64,000 nucleotides of DNA, from NCBI RefSeq assembly GCF_000192865.1, contig NC_015276.1:744001-808000 (forward strand). The letters run 5' to 3'. Below the pieces are notes generated by a model. That model ran no database searches and had not been told where the DNA came from. It was given only the letters and a program-made list of their open reading frames with translations. Origin of the DNA: Marinomonas mediterranea MMB-1. GTDB lineage: Bacteria > Pseudomonadota > Gammaproteobacteria > Pseudomonadales > Marinomonadaceae. Positions 17,615-26,009 of this stretch are shown here, one piece after another (within the stretch, counting starts at the first letter, position 1; the number at the start of each line of letters is the position of its first letter). The translations under genes and the position numbers were made by a program.

Positions 17615-19666
17615 TTATTGGTTGCTAATTATTCGAGATAACGAATGAGGCTTTTGATACCAGTTGCCTTCTAATTGACCACCCGATTCAACATAGTCAA
17701 CAAAGCTTGGGTAGGCTTTTATCAGATCCATACGCTCTTTAGGGTGATTCCATAATACGGGAAGCTCCAGTGCCCAAGGCATGCCGTTTTCATTTAGAAA
17801 TGCATTATTCGGATAATCTGATCGATCATCATGAGTACCGAACAAAGCATGGTTGAATCGAGCGGACACTTTTTTGTTCTTCAAATGCACTTCCAGTCCT
17901 CGTCCAGGTTGGCCTATCCCATGCCATCTATTGGGGGTCGCGAAAATGAATGGATTGAGAACGTCTTTGGGAGCCGTCGCATCATCGATCGCAGTGGATA
18001 AGGGAACCGATACTGAGAAGTCTAATTCAGTGAGCTCGCCACACCCGATTTGCGTACGATAGAATTCGCAGCCAGCGGGTTTTTCAATGTGATTCCAAAG
18101 ATTAATTGCGATCACAATCACTGCATCATCAGCATCGGCACCGGCTTCCAACGGGGCGGAGTCTGCCTGAATAGCATTGTCCAGTTCAAAGACAATGGCT
18201 GCTTGATTCACAGAAGAGCGTGGAAGGCCATCTAGCTGAATCGCAAACCCGTTACTGTAACTCGCGCCATGAGCTAGGATACTACCTTCAATAACATATC
18301 TTACTGCTTGGGCTTCTTTGACATAACGATGGGTGCGATAAGATACGACGACGTCGTTCATGTCGTAGTCTCCGACCACAGGCCACTTATCCTCGTATGC
18401 AAGTGTCGTGTAGCTGTTGGCTGACGGATACGAATACACCGTCGTACCTTGTTCAGTCACCACAATTTGCATGTCTTCTACTTCTCCGTCAGACACACCG
18501 CCGTTCGGTCCGATGCCCGTTGAATTTGAGTATCGTGTACGCATCCATGTCGTTCCGGTCGTCGCGTCAGCAGGGGTATCAAAGACCACAAGGTTATCAC
18601 CGTCAGTCAGTGATTGATCCGTTACGACTTGGTCTGAGTCATTGAATTCACCATCTTGACTCCAATCGACCCACATATTGACAACGCCATCGCCTTTAGC
18701 TTTTATCGATATTGCCGAATCCAAGCCTTGTTCAAATGTGGTAACAGGTGTTACACCATCATCGTCTCCTCCTATCGTGTCGCCAAGGAAGAGATCGTTT
18801 GTCATACCATGACGGGCACCGTTATTGTCGAGATTCGAGCCATAGGAATCCGGTGCGTCACCAAAGTCGACTCGTGAATCTTCATCGAGCAAGCTTGCGA
18901 GTGCGCAACGTGCGCCGTCATTTTGAGACGATGAAGGGCCGAGTGCAAAAAACTCAGCTTGCGGTGACACGGCCTGAACATCGATACGGAAAATATGCCC
19001 ATCTGAATTTCGGCTGATATAGAAAGTACCATTTTCATCGAAGTATGAGGCCCCAAATGTCCCGCTTTGTCCGACGTTGCCAAGACTCACGGAGGTGCCA
19101 CTGTTTGCATCTATTTGATGAAGCTCCCCGTGACGATCAACGGCATAGAGCTGGTTATTAACTGGGTGCATCGCAAAGTCAAAAATCGCGATGTTGAGCG
19201 TGTCCCCACTGACGACCTGTTGCGTATTTAGGTAGTCGGGAGAATTTGAATCGAGGCTGATTCTATATAAACCAAAATCCCCGCCTGGGCGGTATAGATA
19301 ATAGGCATTTTCGGTCAGAGAAATATCACCAACGTAGAAACTTGTGCCTGGCAATCCAGATGCTGCAAGCGCTTTGATTTGATAATTCGAGTGTATTCTA
19401 GCGATATTATTAAACTCGCTTGTGAAAGCGTACAGATAGTCATCATGGACATTATAGGCCATTGCATTTAGTTTACTACTTGTGCCTAAGTTGTCTGAGA
19501 GCATTTCATACAGGCCAGTCGCGAGATCCACGCTGTAGAGTTTCGCTACTGAATCTTGAACAAGAAAAGCATCGGTAGGACACTCGTTAAACGGGTCGGC
19601 GTATGCGCTGGTCATAAGTGCAGAGCTAACTAATCCTGTTAATGTCAGTTTTTTTAAATGAGTCAT
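17615..19666 (-). CDS. Secreted LruC domain protein with GEVED domain
   Basis: 683 residues with a signal peptide (cleavage near SAYA-DP). Residues about 30-255 look like a beta-propeller (DUF6923-like: repeated short blocks on ordinary-life dipeptides such as YSVDLATGLYEML, QLYAVDRHGELHQID). About 267-405 is a GEVED domain (DFGDAPDSYGS, GGDDDGV, then literally GEVED in SDGEVEDMQIVV). About 415-680 is the LruC domain (YEDKWPVVGDYDMNDVVVSY), a family known from surface or outer-membrane proteins. It ends close to the recA terminator and follows a small lipoprotein gene by 19 bases; both are downstream of a sigma-54 promoter candidate at 20,213. Function not known; a cell-surface or matrix role is inferred from this co-regulation. 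Confidence 0.82.
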   Translation of the reverse strand: MTHLKKLTLTGLVSSALMTSAYADPFNECPTDAFLVQDSVAKLYSVDLATGLYEMLSDNLGTSSKLNAMAYNVHDDYLYAFTSEFNNIARIHSNYQIKALAASGLPGTSFYVGDISLTENAYYLYRPGGDFGLYRISLDSNSPDYLNTQQVVSGDTLNIAIFDFAMHPVNNQLYAVDRHGELHQIDANSGTSVSLGNVGQSGTFGASYFDENGTFYISRNSDGHIFRIDVQAVSPQAEFFALGPSSSQNDGARCALASLLDEDSRVDFGDAPDSYGSNLDNNGARHGMTNDLFLGDTIGGDDDGVTPVTTFEQGLDSAISIKAKGDGVVNMWVDWSQDGEFNDSDQVVTDQSLTDGDNLVVFDTPADATTGTTWMRTRYSNSTGIGPNGGVSDGEVEDMQIVVTEQGTTVYSYPSANSYTTLAYEDKWPVVGDYDMNDVVVSYRTHRYVKEAQAVRYVIEGSILAHGASYSNGFAIQLDGLPRSSVNQAAIVFELDNAIQADSAPLEAGADADDAVIVIAINLWNHIEKPAGCEFYRTQIGCGELTELDFSVSVPLSTAIDDATAPKDVLNPFIFATPNRWHGIGQPGRGLEVHLKNKKVSARFNHALFGTHDDRSDYPNNAFLNENGMPWALELPVLWNHPKERMDLIKAYPSFVDYVESGGQLEGNWYQKPHSLSRIISNQ

Positions 19667-19685
19667 GATAATCTCCGTGATTTAG

Positions 19686-20174
19686 TTAGCGTACGACCCA
19701 GTAGCTGCCATCGGTGGGTTGCCACTGGTACGTTGTTTTTGTCGATAAGTCAGAGTAAGCGCGTAGTTCTAAGATCAGAAGGTGGTTGTGCTTAGCGAGT
19801 GTAAGAGGGACCTGTAACTCACCATGAGTAATCGTCGCTTTGTATAGGCACTGACTGTAATCAATAGCGGGAGAATCCATGGCGACTTGATCCGGTGACG
19901 AAGCTTGGGGCAAGCACACATTAACCATAACGCGCTCGTCTGAAAATTGAGCCAGTTGGATATCGAGTGACAGGTTCTGGTTATTTGAAAAATCGAAGTC
20001 TGAAGATGTCTTTAGCTCGGACGTCGTGCCCACAGTAGAATCATTTGAAGGTGTGCTACCGACCCCGTTATTATTGCTGTCAGCTTCATTTTGAGCTGAG
20101 GAACCTGTTCCTGAACCGCCACCGCAGCCAGTCAAAAGTGCGAAAAACACTATCGCGATACTGTACTTAAACAT
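19686..20174 (-). CDS. Small putative lipoprotein
   Basis: 162 residues from the ATG at 20,174 (MFKYSIAIVFFALLTGCGGG), preceded by GGAG; the upstream in-frame ATG at 20,189 is less likely. LLTGC is a clear lipobox, followed by a Gly/Ser/Asn-rich linker to about residue 60 and a compact domain with two Cys (VNVCLPQ and SQCLYKATITHG) ending PTDGSYWVVR. Family not recognised. It is first in a two-gene unit with the LruC protein and sits directly behind a sigma-54 promoter candidate. Confidence 0.72.
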   Translation of the reverse strand: MFKYSIAIVFFALLTGCGGGSGTGSSAQNEADSNNNGVGSTPSNDSTVGTTSELKTSSDFDFSNNQNLSLDIQLAQFSDERVMVNVCLPQASSPDQVAMDSPAIDYSQCLYKATITHGELQVPLTLAKHNHLLILELRAYSDLSTKTTYQWQPTDGSYWVVR

Positions 20175-20212
20175 GAGTATGCTCTCCATAATTTGATTAC
20201 ATACTCTGTTTG

Positions 20213-20229
20213 AGCAACAAGTGGGCCTG
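20213..20229 (-). promoter_or_regulatory. Sigma-54 promoter candidate for the lipoprotein-LruC unit
   Basis: On the minus strand AGGCCC-N5-TTGCT with the invariant GG and GC 12 bases apart. The -12 half is perfect; the -24 half differs from TGGCAC at two positions. Two TTGCA-N3-TGCAA sites lie 50-110 bases upstream. Confidence 0.6.
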
Positions 20230-20281
20230 TTTTTATTTTTTATTTAAAATCAATTGTTTAAGTTTTTCATAAGGTGTTTTT

Positions 20282-20340
20282 TTTGCATTATGCAAAGCAA
20301 GTTAAGCGTGATGCTTGAAGGAGTATTTGCACTTTGCAAA
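20282..20340. promoter_or_regulatory. Two LuxO-type activator sites
   Basis: TTTGCA-TTA-TGCAAA (20,282-20,296) and TTTGCA-CTT-TGCAAA (20,326-20,340), both perfect 15-base palindromes with three central bases. They match TTGCA-WWW-TGCAA, the LuxO site consensus as I recall it, and recur before other operons of the locus. Confidence 0.72.
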
Positions 20341-20350
20341 TACTCCTTCA
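20316..20350. repeat. Perfect 16-bp inverted repeat around the second activator site
   Basis: TGAAGGAGTATTTGCA and its exact complement flank the three bases CTT. The centre is the LuxO-type palindrome at 20,326, but the symmetry runs 10 bases further than the usual site. No T-run follows on either strand. Confidence 0.8.
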
Positions 20351-20363
20351 ACTGATTGACTAG

Positions 20364-20468
20364 GAGCTGGTTGTATCTGAGCTGGTTGTATCTGAGATGG
20401 TTGTATCTGAGCTGGTTGTATCTGAGATGGTTGAACAGGAGTTGATTGAATAGGAATTGACGGGGCTG
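20364..20468. repeat. Seven 15-bp tandem repeats
   Basis: Units at 20,364, 20,379, 20,394 and 20,409 are GAGCTGGTTGTATCT or the one-base variant GAGATGGTTGTATCT; units at 20,424, 20,439 and 20,454 are progressively decayed. The period is a multiple of three. On the minus strand one frame would read QIQPAQIQPS, but it has no start codon. Confidence 0.85.
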
Positions 20469-20587
20469 AGTATGATTAAGTAGAGGACGACCAGAGCGAA
20501 GAAAATAGCGAGTACATGACGTTCTTTTGTAGGACTCGCTTTTGCTTGGCTTTCTTCGTTAAGCCGTCTCCGTTAAGCTTTCTTTGT

Positions 20588-22105
20588 TCAGTTTTCTTTG
20601 GCTGCTTTCTCGTCTTCCATTGCGTCCCATTGTTGTTTTTTTCGATAGATGGTTGAAGGGCTGACTTCGAGCTTGGCGGCCGCTTGTGGGATGTTGTCGT
20701 CGCAGAGCGCGATTGCTTTTTCAATGACTTCTTTTTCCGTGATCCAAAGCGGACGAATATCATCAATGGTATCGGGTTTAAACTGCATCTGTGAAGTGGA
20801 GGTGACAGGGTTTACCAGTGCCGCCGGTCCATTGCCGACAAGCGCAGCCGAATTATCCATGCTTCTTGATAACTCTGCCATAGGAGGTGCGACGGGTGAG
20901 ATTGGGACATCGCCTAAATCGCGCGATAAGCCATTGAGCGGCGGCGGAAGCATGTCTTCATCGACCATATCGCCATCGTTTAGCACGATGATATTGCGAA
21001 TAACATTTTGCAGCTGTCTTATGTTGCCGGGCCAAGAATAACTATTAATGACCACTTCTGATTTGGGTGAGAACCCTTTAAAGCCTTTTGTTTCTTCTTT
21101 GCTATAAAGACTAAGAAAGTGCCGAGCCAATAGAATTAAATCGTATTCTCGGTCACGCAATGGTGGCAAATGAATCGGAATAACATGCAACCGATAATAC
21201 AAATCTTCTCTAAATCGACCTGCTTCTACTTCTTTTAATGGGTCTCTGTTTGTTGCACAGACAAATCTAACATCGACCTGTTTGGTTTCGCTGCTGCCGA
21301 CTTTTTGAAAACTGCCTGTTTGAATAAAGCGAAGCAGTTTAACTTGAAGGTCCAGATCCATTTCGCAGATTTCATCTAGAAAAAGTGTGCCTTGATGCGC
21401 GCGCTCTGCTGCGCCTTGGCGTGGGGAGATTGCACCCGTAAATGAGCCTTTTAGATGACCGAAAATTTCACTTTCCATCAGGTCTTTTGGAATGGCGCCA
21501 CAATTAAGCGCCACAAAAGGTTTTCCTTTACGTTGACTTAATGAGTGTATGGCTTCCGCACAGACTTCCTTACCAGTTCCACTTTCTCCTGTAATGAAGA
21601 CGGTTGCCTTACTAGGGGCGGCACTGTCGATAATGTTATAGACCCGCTGCATTGCCAATGAACTTCCTACAAAGCCTTCAAAGTGGCTGCGTTCGTAGTT
21701 GTCTTTTAGGGTTTTTATTTGCGTTTCAAGTTGACGGCTTCTCAGGGCGTTTTGAACCGTTGTGATCAGCCTGCTCGCGCTGAATGGCTTTTCGATAAAA
21801 TCAATTGCGCCATATTGCATTGCTTCAACCGCATACTCTACCGATCCATTTGATGTGATGACAATTGATGAAGAAGGCAGCTCATTGCTTTTAACAAATT
21901 TTAGGACATCAAGACCATTCATATCGGGCAGGTGGATATCCACCAACAACACGTCGAAAGTGGTCTTTTTAAGAGCATCTAAGGCGGATTGACCGTCGCT
22001 TACCAAGGTCAATCCGTAGGGAAGAGATTCCAAGTAACTAAGATAAAGCTCAGCCATTGTTTGACTGTCTTCAATGATCAGGATTGAGGCTTCCCTTGAT
22101 GCCAT
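20588..22105 (-). CDS. sypG: LuxO/SypG-like sigma-54-dependent response regulator
   Basis: 505 residues. Receiver about 5-125 with phosphoacceptor Asp56 (LLVDIHLPDMNG). AAA+ domain about 145-370 with Walker A GESGTGKE at 173-180, the sigma-54 contact loop as GSFTGA (220-225, usually GAFTGA), Walker B GTLFLDEICEMD, and the arginine finger region GRFREDLYYRL. Fis-type HTH about 455-490 (NIPQAAAKLEVSPSTIYRK). The AAA+ region (LQVKLLRFIQTGSFQKVGSS, FREDLYYRLHVIP) is especially close to LuxO and SypG. Last gene of the STAS-to-regulator unit. It is the natural candidate to bind the TTGCA-N3-TGCAA sites and drive the sigma-54 promoters in this locus. LuxO versus SypG orthology is decided here only by the neighbours. 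Confidence 0.88.
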   Translation of the reverse strand: MASREASILIIEDSQTMAELYLSYLESLPYGLTLVSDGQSALDALKKTTFDVLLVDIHLPDMNGLDVLKFVKSNELPSSSIVITSNGSVEYAVEAMQYGAIDFIEKPFSASRLITTVQNALRSRQLETQIKTLKDNYERSHFEGFVGSSLAMQRVYNIIDSAAPSKATVFITGESGTGKEVCAEAIHSLSQRKGKPFVALNCGAIPKDLMESEIFGHLKGSFTGAISPRQGAAERAHQGTLFLDEICEMDLDLQVKLLRFIQTGSFQKVGSSETKQVDVRFVCATNRDPLKEVEAGRFREDLYYRLHVIPIHLPPLRDREYDLILLARHFLSLYSKEETKGFKGFSPKSEVVINSYSWPGNIRQLQNVIRNIIVLNDGDMVDEDMLPPPLNGLSRDLGDVPISPVAPPMAELSRSMDNSAALVGNGPAALVNPVTSTSQMQFKPDTIDDIRPLWITEKEVIEKAIALCDDNIPQAAAKLEVSPSTIYRKKQQWDAMEDEKAAKEN

Positions 22106-22212
22106 ATACCGTTCTCCTAGCTAATTATTGCGCAGTAATCGCACTGTCGACACGTTGAATTATGGCGCGCCCTTGCATATCTGTGTCGATCTTCACTCTC
22201 TCTATTGCGTAC

Positions 22213-23763
22213 TTAGTCACTTTTAGAAGAAGACTGTTTTTCAATAACAATTAAACTTATGTCGTCTATGTTTGGTAATTGAGTGACAAACTCCGCAATG
22301 GTATTAAGCATCTCATGTCGACTACCATAGGCTTGATTAAAGAGCGACTGCAAGTCGTGTAGTCTTTCTCTTTCGGCCTTCGGGTCATTCGCAATTTCTA
22401 CTAAACCGTCTGTAAACAATAGCAGACGCTCACCCTCTTTGAGAACACAATGATTGGATTCTAGTATAGGCGAGCTAAATAGCCCTAATAAAGGCGCTGT
22501 TATGGGCAGCGAGGAAATATAGCCTTCTTGCGTTATTAGGTAGGGTGGTAAGCCGCCCGTATTGATAATATTGATTCCGCTTTCTGAGATAGACAATGAC
22601 TGCATAGTGGTCAGAACATCGCTTCCAGCGACGTTTAGCCAGTGGTTTATTGTCTCGCAAAGGTAAGATGGGTACTGGGTATGGTGTAATTTCGATGTTT
22701 GAAAATGATAGGACGAAGACTGAAGTGCGCCGAGTAATCTTGCAGCATTGAAGCTGGACTTTAAATCGTGTCCCATCACGTCGCACAGGGTAATCCCCAG
22801 CGAACCTTTAGTGAGTTTTTCGACGTGCCAGCAATCGCCGCCGCCAATATCTGCGCTTTGAGTAAAGGTGCTAATTAGATAACCATCCAAAATGTCGTCT
22901 TTCACGGTATGGCGTAGTTTTGATTTTATATCGGTATCGAGCAGTTTATGGGTTTGCTGTTCGATGCTTTTCCTTTGTTGAAGGACTCGATCTATGACGC
23001 TAACGAGTTTGTTTTTCTGAATTGGCTTAAGTATGAAGTCGTCAATATTAAAGCGCGCTATGCCGTTTTCGAGGGATTCGTTGCTGTCACCTGTTAAGAA
23101 CACAAACGGAGTGAGGGCCAAATGAGTAATGGCGCTGATGTGTTCGCGGAACGATATACCATCTAATTCAGACATGTGAATATCTGAAATGATAATGTCG
23201 ACCTTGTTATTCTTAAGCCATTGAAACGCCGCCAGCGGAGACTCAAAAAGGCAGAGTTCATGCTCTTGAAGATACAGTTCTAACAAAGAAAGTTGCACGG
23301 TATCGTCGTCTATAATCGCAATTTTGTAGCGTGCTTTTTCGCTTTCGACGAGTAACTTGAACAACCATTGATTCTTAATGGCGTGGCCGCTATCAGCGTC
23401 TCCATTATAAGTGCACAGGTCAAACTGATCTTTTAGGATGGAAAGACCATATCCGTTCGTTTGTAAGTCAGAATTGAGCAGCACATCCAGCTCATCTATT
23501 TCTAGGTCCTCTATTGCGCCACCGTTGTCATCGATCTGAAGCGTGAAATCAAAGGCGTTCCATTCGAGCTTTAGGCTGACCAGCGTGGGCGCGGGAGAAC
23601 TGTGTCTGATGTAGTTCGCGCTAATCTCACTGATCGCAAGCAGGACTAAATTTTGTTGAGAAACGGACAGCGGAGACTGGAGTAAAAGCATTTGCGCCGC
23701 GTTTCTAAGCTTTCTCGGTAACTCTGCGTCAAAATCAAAGTGGATGCTGTGTGGTAGTCCCAT
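22213..23763 (-). CDS. sypE: SypE-like HATPase-REC-PP2C partner-switching regulator
   Basis: 516 residues with the unusual three-part layout of V. fischeri SypE. About 1-140 is an RsbW-type kinase fold (AISEISANYIRHS, IDDNGGAIE, NGYGLSIL). About 147-270 is a receiver with the acidic pair in IAIIDDD, the Asp in IISDIHMSELDG, and LKPI. About 290-510 is a SpoIIE-type PP2C phosphatase (IGGGDCW, LCDVMGHD, LLLFTDGLVE, DDISLIVIE). In V. fischeri SypE phosphorylates or dephosphorylates the STAS protein SypA, controlled by its receiver; the STAS partner here is the gene at 28,974. Opposing kinase and phosphatase activities are predicted because motifs of both are kept. AGAGG precedes the ATG. Confidence 0.87.
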   Translation of the reverse strand: MGLPHSIHFDFDAELPRKLRNAAQMLLLQSPLSVSQQNLVLLAISEISANYIRHSSPAPTLVSLKLEWNAFDFTLQIDDNGGAIEDLEIDELDVLLNSDLQTNGYGLSILKDQFDLCTYNGDADSGHAIKNQWLFKLLVESEKARYKIAIIDDDTVQLSLLELYLQEHELCLFESPLAAFQWLKNNKVDIIISDIHMSELDGISFREHISAITHLALTPFVFLTGDSNESLENGIARFNIDDFILKPIQKNKLVSVIDRVLQQRKSIEQQTHKLLDTDIKSKLRHTVKDDILDGYLISTFTQSADIGGGDCWHVEKLTKGSLGITLCDVMGHDLKSSFNAARLLGALQSSSYHFQTSKLHHTQYPSYLCETINHWLNVAGSDVLTTMQSLSISESGINIINTGGLPPYLITQEGYISSLPITAPLLGLFSSPILESNHCVLKEGERLLLFTDGLVEIANDPKAERERLHDLQSLFNQAYGSRHEMLNTIAEFVTQLPNIDDISLIVIEKQSSSKSD

Positions 23764-23775
23764 TCGTTTTCGCCT

Positions 23776-25284
23776 CTAGTTAAGTGTTTCTTGCAGTTGG
23801 CGTTTTGCGTTTTCAAAACTTTTGCGCGCTTGCTCAATAAGAGGAAGGATGGATTCCTTGTTGCTGGTCAAACAGAGGCTTTCAATTTGTCTGGCAAGGT
23901 TTGCAAGTGACAGTAAACCGAAGCTTGCTGCGGTGCTTTTTATCGAATGAGCTTCTCGTTGAAGATGAGAGCGGTCTAACTGATTTTTATCTTCTAGAAC
24001 CGTCAGTCTATTCTCGATTTCATTAATCGCTACCTGTTTCATATGCTGTGTTTTATCTAAGCCAATATCACGTTGCATTTGTTCTATAACGGACATGTCC
24101 AGTTGATCGGCGTCTTGCTGTTTTGCTTCTAGCGGGCTTAGTTCTAAGGACTCAAGTTGTGAGTGGCTAGATGCATTCGGGTTATTTGGCAAAAGAGCGT
24201 TGTCAGAAACATGAGAGTGAGAGACCTGTCTATCAAGAACCTTGAGCAATTTCTCCTTGTTGAGAGGTTTAAGAACAAACTCGTTAATCTGATATTCTTT
24301 CATACGGTTTGTGATGTCGTCACTTTTTGTTCCTGATAGAGCAATGATGGTCGTGCTTTTTTGGCTTGGTATTTGTCGTATTTTTTGGGTTGTTTCATAG
24401 CCATCCATGTCGGGCATTTGCAAATCCATAAAAATGCATTTCAAGGAGGTTTTTTCTGCGATGTTAAGTGCTTCCTCACCGCTTTCGACCGTAATGACAG
24501 GCAGGTTTAATTCCTCTAGTAAGCCTTTTGCCATCATTAGGTTGGTAGGGCTGTCATCGACGACCAGAATGGCGCCGTCAGTAGTCTCTAAAGGCGAATT
24601 GGTCGTTGTCTCTTGCTCCGATTGCGCAGTAGAAGGCATAGGGATTGACTCGGAGGAAGAGAGCGTCGATGTTAATACAATGTACTTTATTCCATTCAAT
24701 GAAAAGCCTTGAAGTTGCAGACTAAGAACCTGACCGCTAAGGCTAATGGCATTGGTTCTTTTAAGGTCAAACTTAGCCGTCTCTAAATCAGATTGAAGGT
24801 AAGCGTCGACGTGTGCCATGCCTGAACTGTCCAACACGTCTTCGAGAGAAAAAGCGTGTGTATTATCGACGCTAAACAGTTTGCGAGCGGCTGCATTTAC
24901 GTTTGATACGCTGTCCTGTTCAAACGCGATGACAGCAACTGGCAGTGGTTCGATAAAGTGAACTATATCGCTTGTGATGTCGTTTCCATTTGTTTCTTGC
25001 GACGGTATTACCTCCGATAATTCGGAAGTAGAAGACGCCAACTTCTGTTCACTCGACGAAGGGCTTTCCTGTGTCGCCAAAAGCGTTGCCCGCGTGGATT
25101 GTGCTTCGGCGTCTATTTGAGGCTCGGTGAACCAGACAATGATCAACGAAAGTACGAGGCTGCCTGCAATGGCTAAGTGTATCGGCAGCGCCATCGTTTC
25201 GATAGGAAACAATAAAGGGACAACCGCTATAACGAGTCCAATGACTAAGATCGTTAGGAGTACGTTCTTACGATGTTTTAACAT
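23776..25284 (-). CDS. Kinase-less membrane phosphorelay protein (PAS-REC-HPt), SypF position
   Basis: 502 residues. Two membrane segments at about 8-28 and 34-52, a linker, a PAS-like region about 105-210 (PLPVAVIAFEQDSVSNVNAAARKLF), a receiver about 238-355 (ILVVDDSPTNLMMAKGLL, FMDLQMPDMDGYE, FVLKPL), and a C-terminal HPt domain about 395-500 (REAHSIKSTAASFG with the phosphorylatable His). There is no HisKA or ATPase domain. In V. fischeri this position holds SypF, a hybrid kinase with REC and HPt, whose HPt domain can relay phosphate from another kinase. Here it appears reduced to the relay part; the hybrid kinase at 46,495 could feed it. Confidence 0.82.
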   Translation of the reverse strand: MLKHRKNVLLTILVIGLVIAVVPLLFPIETMALPIHLAIAGSLVLSLIIVWFTEPQIDAEAQSTRATLLATQESPSSSEQKLASSTSELSEVIPSQETNGNDITSDIVHFIEPLPVAVIAFEQDSVSNVNAAARKLFSVDNTHAFSLEDVLDSSGMAHVDAYLQSDLETAKFDLKRTNAISLSGQVLSLQLQGFSLNGIKYIVLTSTLSSSESIPMPSTAQSEQETTTNSPLETTDGAILVVDDSPTNLMMAKGLLEELNLPVITVESGEEALNIAEKTSLKCIFMDLQMPDMDGYETTQKIRQIPSQKSTTIIALSGTKSDDITNRMKEYQINEFVLKPLNKEKLLKVLDRQVSHSHVSDNALLPNNPNASSHSQLESLELSPLEAKQQDADQLDMSVIEQMQRDIGLDKTQHMKQVAINEIENRLTVLEDKNQLDRSHLQREAHSIKSTAASFGLLSLANLARQIESLCLTSNKESILPLIEQARKSFENAKRQLQETLN

Positions 25285-25293
25285 AAAACCACC

Positions 25294-26001
25294 TTATACT
25301 CTTAAGTTTAAAAAGGTTGATCTTCGAATGGCTTTTTTGAACAGGCTAGAGAGCCAAGGTAGAAAACGGTTAAGTCTGTTCGCTTCTCTTAACATTTCGT
25401 TCGCAAGAGACGGAAATTCGACGTCGTTCATGATGATGCCGGCTAGGTTCGCTTTCGCTTTTTCGAGCTTATCACAGCTGCTTCTAAGCGCTGTTTGCGT
25501 AGTGACCTCTGTCTGTATCAACAATAGAGAGGCATCGGATACTGAGCAGATTAGATCTGTTGGGATATCTCGATAGTTATTACCACTGATTGGCGCGGTA
25601 TCGATGACGATACGATCATAGCTTTTCAGCCAATCGTTCATCTGGTTTCTAACGAGCCCCGGATCTCTAAAGTTAAGGGGAGCCGAACTGCAAATAGGAG
25701 CGGGTAAATAATGTGTTCCACTTTCTGTTGGTTTTATAATAGCGTCTTCGGTGATGTCGCCGATGTTCCATTTGCTTCTTGGTAACCCGAGAGTGCTGTT
25801 CAAACTTGGATGATAGAGGTTCAAATCAACCAATAGCACACTGTATCCATTTGCCTGATAGCGTTTGGCTAGCGCGTAGGCGGTCATTGATACGCCACAC
25901 TGGTTGTGTGCACCACTTAAACTGATGACCTGTGAGCCTTTGCGTTCTAGAACGGTAAAGATGGATTCCAGTTCGACGTAGTTGACGGGTAAGTTATTCA
26001 T
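25294..26001 (-). CDS. CpsD/SypD-like P-loop ATPase with altered Walker A
   Basis: 235 residues, MinD/BY-kinase fold: VISLSGAHNQCGVSMTAYALA at the Walker A position, LLVDLNLYHPSLN (Walker A' Asp), and IVIDTAPI (Walker B). The Walker A lysine is missing (GVSM where GKST is expected), and there is no tyrosine cluster at the C-terminus (IRRSTFLNLRV), so autophosphorylating tyrosine kinase activity is doubtful. In this position (after the SLBB exporter) V. fischeri has SypD. A perfect AGGAGG lies before the ATG. Probably a regulator of export or chain length together with the Wzz-like protein at 32,507. Confidence 0.8.
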   Translation of the reverse strand: MNNLPVNYVELESIFTVLERKGSQVISLSGAHNQCGVSMTAYALAKRYQANGYSVLLVDLNLYHPSLNSTLGLPRSKWNIGDITEDAIIKPTESGTHYLPAPICSSAPLNFRDPGLVRNQMNDWLKSYDRIVIDTAPISGNNYRDIPTDLICSVSDASLLLIQTEVTTQTALRSSCDKLEKAKANLAGIIMNDVEFPSLANEMLREANRLNRFLPWLSSLFKKAIRRSTFLNLRV

Positions 26002-26009
26002 AAAACCTC

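Noticed and set aside
20190..20475. Qrr-type small RNA, expected with a LuxO-like regulator
   Set aside because: No T-run terminator and no Qrr-like core were found behind any sigma-54 candidate; each candidate leads to a protein gene instead.
20476..20766. 96-residue minus-strand ORF overlapping the regulator's C-terminus
   Set aside because: It lies in another frame over the Fis-HTH coding region, is extremely basic, and has no ribosome site.
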